Part shown: positions 58,444-64,000 of the stretch, one piece after another
Position numbering within the stretch: position 1 is the stretch's first letter
Layout: every line of letters starts with the position of its first letter
Source of the DNA: Caulobacter segnis
GTDB taxonomy: Bacteria; Pseudomonadota; Alphaproteobacteria; Caulobacterales; Caulobacteraceae
DNA: 64,000 bases
Direction: 5' to 3'
Assembly: GCF_029543125.1 (NCBI RefSeq)
Contig: NZ_JARQWW010000004.1
Location: 406,980 to 470,979 of the forward strand
Made by a program: the position numbers and the translations under genes
The notes under the pieces: model-generated
Told to the model about the DNA's origin: nothing
The model's database searches: none
Seen by the model: only the letters and a program-made list of their open reading frames with translations

Positions 58444-59571
58444 TTACTGCGGCTTCGGCGGCGCGGTGCTGATCGGCGCGCCCGGGTCAGCCTCCGCCGA
58501 AGGCCGCATGCGCTCCTCCAGCGCCTTCAGCCGCGCATTGATCTGCTCCATCTCCTCCGGCGTCGCCTGACGACGCCCGGCGAGCGTGGTGCGCACGCGG
58601 GTGCGCATGCCGTCCGGCGCGGCGGCGTCAGGAACCTGAACCACCTCGATGCGTCCGGTCGGGCCGGGAATGGTCACGACCTTGGTGCCCACCGCCTTGC
58701 CGTCCACCACCATGGAGCCCGGCGTCGGGTTCTGGATTCGGGCGTCGAAACCGGTCAGCACCGCCGGATCAAGCTTGAGCTCGCCGCCGGCGTAGCGGCC
58801 GGTAAAGGCTGCCGGCTCACCCGACGGCCCCGTCCAGCGATAGAAGATGTGCGCTCCGATCTGGCGCAGCTTGACCAGGGTCGGCGCCCAATACGGCGCG
58901 ACGTAGTCGGCGTGATAGTGCGTCGCCGTCCCCACGCTCTTCAGCACAAATCCGTTCAGGGCCCGGCGAGCCACCGCCTGGGCCTGGGCATATATGGCCG
59001 GATTCAGGGGCCGGGCCAGCGATCCGTCGCAAGTGAAGCTGAACTGGCAGCCGGTGGTGCGCTGGGAGCCCTCGAACACCACGCCGCAGACGGACTTGGG
59101 ATAGCCCGGGTGGCGCATGCGGTTGAGCACCGTCTGGGCCACGGCCTGCTGGCCTTCCAGCGGCTCATAGGCCGCCTCGAAATAGACGGCCTGGGACAGG
59201 CATTGCAGGGCCCGGTCCCGCTCCGCCCCGCCAGCCTTCAGCACAAAGGGGCGGGCCGGGGCCGGCGGTAGAGGCGCGGCGGCCTTGAAGGCGTTGATCT
59301 TGCGGGCGGTGTCGAAGTCGATCGTGGTCAGGGCCAGGGTCGGCAGGGTCTTGAGATCGAGACGCTCCCAGCCGGGAACCCGTCCCCAGTAGTCCAGGCG
59401 GGGAACCGGATCATGCCGTCGCGCCACGGCCAGGGCCGCATCGTCCATGTCGGCGGTCAGGCGGCCGAAGGCTCGGTCGGACAGGCCGCGCGCCGTGGCG
59501 GCCACGCCCTCCGCCTTGCCCGATCCCCGGGCCAGGTAATAACGGCTCGCGCACGCGCCCAGCCCGACCAC
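58444..59571 (-). CDS. SleB/CwlJ-type cell wall hydrolase
   Basis: 375 residues from GTG 59571. The Hydrolase_2 domain (~120-235) has ALQCLSQAVYFEAAYEPLEGQQAVAQTVLNRMRHPGYP with the catalytic Glu of YFEA, then GCQFSFTCDG and THYHADYVAPYW, as in spore-cortex and other peptidoglycan hydrolases. A proline-rich tail follows. The hydrophobic leader continues upstream of this GTG (reading LLRARLAKGLALAAAVTAVV) with no ATG, GTG or TTG before it; a CTG at 59622 may be the true start. It likely acts in the periplasm on peptidoglycan. Confidence 0.82.
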   Translation of the reverse strand: MVGLGACASRYYLARGSGKAEGVAATARGLSDRAFGRLTADMDDAALAVARRHDPVPRLDYWGRVPGWERLDLKTLPTLALTTIDFDTARKINAFKAAAPLPPAPARPFVLKAGGAERDRALQCLSQAVYFEAAYEPLEGQQAVAQTVLNRMRHPGYPKSVCGVVFEGSQRTTGCQFSFTCDGSLARPLNPAIYAQAQAVARRALNGFVLKSVGTATHYHADYVAPYWAPTLVKLRQIGAHIFYRWTGPSGEPAAFTGRYAGGELKLDPAVLTGFDARIQNPTPGSMVVDGKAVGTKVVTIPGPTGRIEVVQVPDAAAPDGMRTRVRTTLAGRRQATPEEMEQINARLKALEERMRPSAEADPGAPISTAPPKPQ

Positions 59572-59626
59572 GGCGGTGACCGCCGCGGCGAGAGCGAGCC
59601 CCTTGGCCAGGCGCGCGCGCAGAAGC

Positions 59627-60106
59627 CTATTTCCCGTCGAGGGTCGCGCGGATCATCCAGGCATGCTTTTCGTGGGCAGCCAGACGTTGGGTGATCAGAT
59701 CGACCGTGGCCTCGTCGCCAGCTTCCTCCGCGGGCTCGACGGCCGAGCGCAGGGTGGCGATCAGGGCTTCGTTGTCCTTGAGAAGCTCGGTCAGCATCGC
59801 TTCCCAGCCGTTCTCCGGATCACCGTCGCGGATGGAGGAAAGGTTGCCGAACGCGCCGTAGCCCATGGGAGCCGCCACCCCGAGCGCGCGCAGGCGTTCG
59901 GCGATGGTGTCGAGCGCCGTCCACTCTTCAGTGTATTGGCCTTCCAGCAGCACGTGCAGCGACTGGAAATACGGGCCGCGGATGTTCCAGTGGTAGCCGT
60001 GGGTCTTCAGATAGACGCCGTAGCTGTCGGCCAGCACCTTGGACAGGGCCTCGCCGATCGCCTTGCGTTGAGCGTCGGTGAACCCCGTGTTGATCTTGGC
60101 CGGCAT
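59627..60106 (-). CDS. dps: Dps-family DNA-binding/ferroxidase protein
   Basis: 159-residue four-helix Dps. It has KTHGYHWNIRGPYFQSLHVLLEGQYTEEWTALDTIAERLRALG (ferroxidase His, Asp and Glu ligands between subunits) and a closing HEKHAWMIRATLDGK. Dodecamers store iron and protect DNA from peroxide. ATG 60106 has GAGGAG upstream. The stop lies just before the hydrolase gene, whose N-terminus may overlap it, so the two may be co-transcribed. Confidence 0.93.
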   Translation of the reverse strand: MPAKINTGFTDAQRKAIGEALSKVLADSYGVYLKTHGYHWNIRGPYFQSLHVLLEGQYTEEWTALDTIAERLRALGVAAPMGYGAFGNLSSIRDGDPENGWEAMLTELLKDNEALIATLRSAVEPAEEAGDEATVDLITQRLAAHEKHAWMIRATLDGK

Positions 60107-60203
60107 AGGTATCTCCTCTGTTGCATCGCTAAGGTATGGTCGTCCATCTTGGTGACAAGATGTAGCAGGGCGGAAGCTGCGCTTTCGGAGGTAAAACGCC
60201 CGA

Positions 60204-62615
60204 ATGTCGAGGGACGGCGCCCGCAAGCCCGCGTTTCGACCAGAACTCCTGGCGATGCGGCTGGCTCCCATCCGATCGCCGGGATTTCTGGGCGGATTCG
60301 CCGTAACCGCCGCATCCGTCGGCGGGGCGTTTCTGCTCTATCTCGTGGTCGCCGGCATCTCGACCGGGATCAGCCCCACCCAAGCCTTCTTTCCAGCCCT
60401 GATCGTCGCCACCCTTTATGGCGGCTGGCGCTGGGGCGCCGTTTGCATCGCGGCTGGCGCGGCGGTGACCTGGTGGCGATGGGTGGGCGGCACGGGTCAG
60501 GCTCTGACCGCCTTGCAGCAGGGCGCGCTCATTCTCTACCTGCTCGCGGCGGCTCTCACCGCCGCCGCGGCGGAGGCCTTGAGGGTCACCATCATCCGTC
60601 TGGATGAAGCGACCCGCGCCCGCACGAACGCCGAACAGGCCCTCACCGCCAGCGAGACCCGCCTGCAGTTGGCCCAGGCGGCCGTCGGCCTGGGGGTCTG
60701 GGAATGGAACCTCGCCACCAGCGAGATCCACTGGTCCTCGGGCTTCCGTCGCAATGTCGGCATCGGTCCGACGGAGACCCCGAGCTTCGAGGGCTTCCTG
60801 GCGCACATCGACGAGGCCGACCGCGAACGGGTGCGCCACGGCGTGCTGTCCGCGATCGAGAAGGGCGGTGTCTACGAGATCGAATACCGCCTGACCCAAC
60901 CCGCCGGCTCCGGCGAACGCTGGCTGCACAGCCGGGGCGAGGTCACCGACGATCCGGAGACCGGCCGCCGCCTGATCGGGGTGAATTTCGACGTGACTGA
61001 CCGGCGCGCCGCCGAAGCCGGCCTGCGTGAGAGCGAGGCCCGCTTCCGCGCCCTGGCCGACAGCGCCCCGGCCCTGATGTGGGTGTCGCGCCTGGGCGGC
61101 AGGCGCGAGTTCGTCAACCGCGCCTATGTTGAGTTCGCGGCCATGGATTTCGAGGCTGCCCTCGATCTGGACTGGCGCGACGTGCTGCACCCCGACGACC
61201 TGCCTCGCATCCTCAACGAGCAGGTGGCGGGCGAAGGGTCCATGAAGCCCTTTTCACTGGAGGCCCGCTATCGCCGCGCCGACGGCGAATGGCGTTGGCT
61301 GAAATCCTATTCCCAGCCGCGCTACGGTCCAGGCGGCGAGTTCATCGGCTTCATCGGCATCGGCTTCGACATCACCGAGGCCAAGCAGGCGCAACTACAA
61401 CTGGCTCAGGTGAACCTGTCTCTCACTGAGCGGACCGAGGTGGCCCTGGCCGAACGCGACGCCGCCCAGGCCGCCCTGATCCAGGCCCAGAAGCTTGAGG
61501 CGGTGGGCCAACTTACCGGCGGGGTGGCCCACGACTTCAACAACCTGCTGACCGTGGTCATCGGCGCGCTCGACATCGTGCTGAAGCATCCCGAGGACGC
61601 GCGCCGCCGCGAGCGCCTGGTCGAGGCCGCCATGTCCGCCGCCCGTCGGGGCGAGCGCCTGACCCAGCAGCTCCTGGCCTTCTCGCGCCGGCAGCCTCTG
61701 CGGCCGGAAGTGCTGAACGCCGACGCCCTGATCACCGAGCTGGAGCCCCTGCTGCGCCGGGCCATCGGCGAAGCGGTGGCCTTGGAGCTGGCCATGGACG
61801 CCGAGAGCTGCGCCGCTCGCATCGACGCCAGCCAGTTCGAGGCGGCTTTGCTGAACCTCGCTGTCAACGCTCGCGACGCGGCGCCCAGCGGCCGCATCAC
61901 CATCAGCACCGAATGCCTGAAGGAGCCCCCCATCGGCGGCCTGCCCGCCGGGCCATATCTGAAGATTTCGGTCCATGACGACGGCCAGGGGATGGACGCC
62001 GAGACCGCCGCCCGGGTGTTCGAACCGTTCTTTACCACCAAGCCGGTGGGCAAGGGCACCGGCCTTGGCCTGTCGCAAGTTTATGGCTTCGCCAAGCAGA
62101 GCGGCGGCGGCGTGACCATCGACAGCGCCCCGGGCGAAGGGGCCACCGTCTCCCTGCTGCTGCCCATGGTCAGCGAGCCGGTCCGGGTGGTGGAGACTTC
62201 AGCGACGCCGGACACCCCACGCCCGCAGGCCAGCCTCACCGTCTTGCTGGTGGAGGACGACCATGACGTGGGCGAGCTGGTGGAGACGATGTTGGCCGAG
62301 CTGGGCCACACCGTGATCCGCGCCGACCATGTGGATGCGGCCCTGCATGTTGCGGCCTCGACCCCGGAGGTCGGACTGGTGATCACTGACGTGATCATGC
62401 CTGGCGGCGCCAGCGGCGTGGACTTGGCCCGCGCCCTTGCCGAGCAGCGGCCAGATCTGCCAGTTGTGCTGTCCAGCGGCTACACCGGCGAAACCCTGGC
62501 CCTGGCCGAGGCCGCGCCTTGGCCTCTGCTACGCAAGCCCTACGCCCTCGACGCCCTGGCCGCCGCCATCTCTCAGGCAATGGAAAAGTCGCAGCCCGCC
62601 AGCGCCTCGGCCTGA
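60204..62615 (+). CDS. Hybrid sensor histidine kinase with two PAS domains and receiver
   Basis: 803 residues. Two or three membrane helices (~28-115), PAS domains (~150-265 and ~275-395, each ending in FDVTDRRAA or FDITEAKQA), a HisKA dimerisation domain with H443 in GGVAHDFNNLLTVV, an HATPase domain (NLAVNARDA, DDGQGMD, GTGLGLSQVYG) and a C-terminal receiver with D729 in VITDVIMPGG. Autophosphorylation and internal phosphotransfer are expected at the inner membrane. The signal is unknown. ATG 60204 has GGAGG 12 bases upstream. It is followed by a terminator-like hairpin in the nadA leader. Confidence 0.9.
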   Translation: MSRDGARKPAFRPELLAMRLAPIRSPGFLGGFAVTAASVGGAFLLYLVVAGISTGISPTQAFFPALIVATLYGGWRWGAVCIAAGAAVTWWRWVGGTGQALTALQQGALILYLLAAALTAAAAEALRVTIIRLDEATRARTNAEQALTASETRLQLAQAAVGLGVWEWNLATSEIHWSSGFRRNVGIGPTETPSFEGFLAHIDEADRERVRHGVLSAIEKGGVYEIEYRLTQPAGSGERWLHSRGEVTDDPETGRRLIGVNFDVTDRRAAEAGLRESEARFRALADSAPALMWVSRLGGRREFVNRAYVEFAAMDFEAALDLDWRDVLHPDDLPRILNEQVAGEGSMKPFSLEARYRRADGEWRWLKSYSQPRYGPGGEFIGFIGIGFDITEAKQAQLQLAQVNLSLTERTEVALAERDAAQAALIQAQKLEAVGQLTGGVAHDFNNLLTVVIGALDIVLKHPEDARRRERLVEAAMSAARRGERLTQQLLAFSRRQPLRPEVLNADALITELEPLLRRAIGEAVALELAMDAESCAARIDASQFEAALLNLAVNARDAAPSGRITISTECLKEPPIGGLPAGPYLKISVHDDGQGMDAETAARVFEPFFTTKPVGKGTGLGLSQVYGFAKQSGGGVTIDSAPGEGATVSLLLPMVSEPVRVVETSATPDTPRPQASLTVLLVEDDHDVGELVETMLAELGHTVIRADHVDAALHVAASTPEVGLVITDVIMPGGASGVDLARALAEQRPDLPVVLSSGYTGETLALAEAAPWPLLRKPYALDALAAAISQAMEKSQPASASA

Positions 62616-62686
62616 GCCAGCCAAGCCTTTTTGATTCGCCCCTCTTTCCGGAACCCGGTTTGACGTTTATATGTCTTAAACGACTT

Positions 62687-62703
62687 TTGCTCACTTTCAG
62701 CAT
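62687..62703. promoter_or_regulatory. NadQ-like operator, copy 1
   Basis: TTGCTCA-CTT-TCAGCAT, an imperfect 7-3-7 inverted repeat, matches copy 2 at 62752-62768 in 15 of 17 bases. It lies downstream of a possible -35 (TTGACG, 62660). Alphaproteobacterial nadA operons are controlled by NadQ, and I infer these as its sites. Confidence 0.5.
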
Positions 62704-62711
62704 AAGTCGGG

Positions 62712-62739
62712 CGCCGGCGCTCTCGGCCCGGCGTTTTTT
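62712..62739 (+). terminator. Rho-independent terminator between hybrid kinase and nadA
   Basis: CGCCGG (62712-62717) pairs with CCGGCG (62728-62733) around a 10-base loop, followed by TTTTTT. It ends the hybrid kinase transcript, or could act as a leader attenuator for nadA, because one operator copy lies on each side of it. Confidence 0.65.
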
Positions 62740-62751
62740 GTGGCCCCACTA

Positions 62752-62768
62752 ATGCTCACTTTGAGCAT
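62752..62768. promoter_or_regulatory. NadQ-like operator, copy 2
   Basis: ATGCTCA-CTT-TGAGCAT, a perfect 7-bp inverted repeat with a 3-bp spacer, two bases before the nadA ribosome-binding site GGAGG (62771-62775). A bound repressor would block transcription of nadA. Confidence 0.6.
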
Positions 62769-62781
62769 AAGGAGGATGGAC

Positions 62782-63867
62782 ATGGCCGACGGTTCCGCCC
62801 ACCTGGTCTTCACCCCCGAGGTCGAAGCCCTCACCGCTCCCGCGTGGGAGAAGGTGAAGTCCCATGTCAGCCCCCTGGAATGGCGTCTGCACGCGCCGTT
62901 GATCGCGGAGATCAACCGGCTGAAGCGCGAGAAGAACGCCGCCATCCTGGCCCACAACTACATGACGCCCGAGATCTTCCACGGGGTCGGCGACTTCGTG
63001 GGCGATAGCCTGGCCCTGGCCAAGGAGGCCGCCAAATCGGACGCCGCCGTCATCATCCAGGCCGGCGTCCACTTCATGGCCGAGACCTCCAAGGTCCTGT
63101 CGCCGGACAAGAAGGTGCTGATCCCGAACCTGGAGGCCGGCTGCTCGCTCGCCTCGTCGATCACCGGCGCCGACGTGGCGCTGATCAAGCAGCGCTATCC
63201 GGGCATTCCGGTTGTCACCTATGTGAACACTACCGCCGACGTGAAGGCCGAGACCGACATCTGCTGCACCAGCGCCAACGCCGTGCAGGTGGTCGAGTGG
63301 GCCGCCAAGGAATGGGGCGTGGATCGGGTCATCCTGATCCCCGACGAGTTCCTGGCCCGCAACGTCGCCCGCCAGACCGACGTGAAGATCATCGCCTGGG
63401 CCGGCCGCTGCGAGGTGCATGAGCGCTTCACCGCCGAGGACATCCTGGAGATCAAGGCCGCCTATCCGGGCGCCGAGGTCCTGGCCCACCCCGAATGCCC
63501 GGCCGAGGTGCTGGAGGTGTCGGACTTCGCCGGCTCCACCGCCGCCATGAACGACTATGTGGTGTCCAAGAAGCCGAAGCAGGTGGTCCTGATCACCGAG
63601 TGCTCCATGGCCGACAACGTCGCCGCCGACGCGCCGGACACCGAGTTCGTCCGCCCCTGCAACCTGTGCCCGCACATGAAGCGGATCACCCTGCAGAACA
63701 TCTACGACGCCCTGGTCAATGACGAGTTCGAGGTGACGGTCGATCCCGCCATCGCCGACCGCGCCCGCCTGGCCGTCCAGCGGATGATCGACCTGCCGCC
63801 CCCGGCTCAGCCGGCCCGCTACGACCTGGTCAAGGCGCGCCACCATGTGGATGTGGAGCTGATCTGA
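62782..63867 (+). CDS. nadA: Quinolinate synthase
   Basis: 361-residue [4Fe-4S] enzyme that condenses iminoaspartate with dihydroxyacetone phosphate to quinolinate in NAD synthesis. It has [34 protein letters not shown], the cluster cysteines in LEAGCSLAS, the middle [12 protein letters not shown] region and [13 protein letters not shown], and [29 protein letters not shown] lies six bases before ATG 62782 but directly abuts ATG 62776, so 62782 is used. Two NadQ-like sites precede it. nadB and nadC are not in the window. Confidence 0.95.
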   Translation: MADGSAHLVFTPEVEALTAPAWEKVKSHVSPLEWRLHAPLIAEINRLKREKNAAILAHNYMTPEIFHGVGDFVGDSLALAKEAAKSDAAVIIQAGVHFMAETSKVLSPDKKVLIPNLEAGCSLASSITGADVALIKQRYPGIPVVTYVNTTADVKAETDICCTSANAVQVVEWAAKEWGVDRVILIPDEFLARNVARQTDVKIIAWAGRCEVHERFTAEDILEIKAAYPGAEVLAHPECPAEVLEVSDFAGSTAAMNDYVVSKKPKQVVLITECSMADNVAADAPDTEFVRPCNLCPHMKRITLQNIYDALVNDEFEVTVDPAIADRARLAVQRMIDLPPPAQPARYDLVKARHHVDVELI

Positions 63868-63877
63868 CATCTCTAAA

Positions 63878-63920
63878 TCCTCCCCCTCAGGGGGAGGTGT
63901 CCCGTAGGACGGAGGGGGCC
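63878..63920. repeat. Dispersed CTCCCC/GGGGAG palindromic intergenic repeat, copy 4 (truncated)
   Basis: TCCTCCCCCTCAGGGGGAGG, followed by GTCCCGTAGGACGGAGGGGG, matches the start of copy 1, read from the other end. It then dissolves into a G/C homopolymer tail, so the rest is either degraded or misassembled. Confidence 0.65.
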
Positions 63921-64000
63921 GGGGCCCCCCCCCCCCCGCCCGGGGGCCCCCCCCCCGCGGGGGGGCTGGGTTTTGTGGGGGGGGCCCCGGGCGCCGCAAA
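63921..64000. other. G/C homopolymer tail, probably poor-quality contig end
   Basis: Runs of 10 or more C and 7 or more G with a TTTTG in the middle. No coding sense, no repeat match beyond its first bases. This resembles low-quality read ends rather than natural DNA. Confidence 0.6.

Overview
The window is dense, high-GC chromosomal DNA of an alphaproteobacterium, almost certainly Caulobacteraceae (Caulobacter or Phenylobacterium type). This rests on the vegetative sigma factor RpoD, the rpoD-dnaG-carA/carB-greA neighbourhood, a methionine synthase split into two genes with a CAU-type subclass B3 metallo-beta-lactamase gene between metF and metH, and two RTX proteins whose C-terminal ~200 residues resemble the N-terminal lipopolysaccharide-binding domain of the Caulobacter S-layer protein RsaA. 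No rRNA, tRNA, CRISPR array, prophage or insertion sequence was recognised.

Layout: 1-2.8 kb, end of a gluconolactonase-like gene, an ene-reductase/monooxygenase pair, a small membrane protein and a TerB-DnaJ protein. 2.9-9.4 kb, a fused 5-oxoprolinase carrying an in-frame palindromic element, a secreted protein, purT and an MHS-family transporter. 9.5-18.3 kb, a minus-strand methionine locus: a SahR-like ArsR/methyltransferase regulator with a perfect 22-bp operator, metF, a B3 lactamase-fold protein and the homocysteine half of metH in ATGA-overlapping series, then a Tat-exported flavin amine oxidase and a Sec-exported RidA protein lying between the two metH halves. 18.3-26.5 kb, a hydroxyacid dehydrogenase, a SapA-like metalloprotease, an Mpo1-like protein, a racemase, a HerA/DUF853 ATPase and a second RTX surface protein. 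26.6-33.2 kb, small genes: a NIPSNAP remnant, a WYL regulator divergent from a GST, a PepSY-like protein, an outer-membrane barrel, a GreA/GreB-like protein, a response regulator and a PEBP protein. 33.2-51.4 kb, housekeeping genes rpoD, dnaG, carA, carB and greA mixed with a HAD hydrolase, DUF1272, a D-aminoacylase-like protein, a DUF5694 protein, a patatin lipoprotein, a glycosyltransferase and a GST. 50.4-57.4 kb, a surface-sugar cluster with pseI/neuB-like and pseG-like genes, an ATP-grasp enzyme, a methyltransferase, an FAD enzyme, an ELM1-type protein and an SpsF-type cytidylyltransferase. 57.4-63.9 kb, trxB, a SleB-type hydrolase, dps, a hybrid histidine kinase and nadA with two NadQ-like operators. 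The last ~80 bases are G/C homopolymer that looks like a poor contig end.

How the parts work together: the methionine genes form one run that remakes methionine from homocysteine and is probably switched by S-adenosylhomocysteine. The amine oxidase and RidA would act together in the periplasm, one making imines and the other hydrolysing them. The two RTX proteins look like export substrates held on the cell surface. The nonulosonate genes probably supply a sugar for flagellin or surface polysaccharide. Dispersed CTCCCC/GGGGAG repeats occupy several intergenic spaces.
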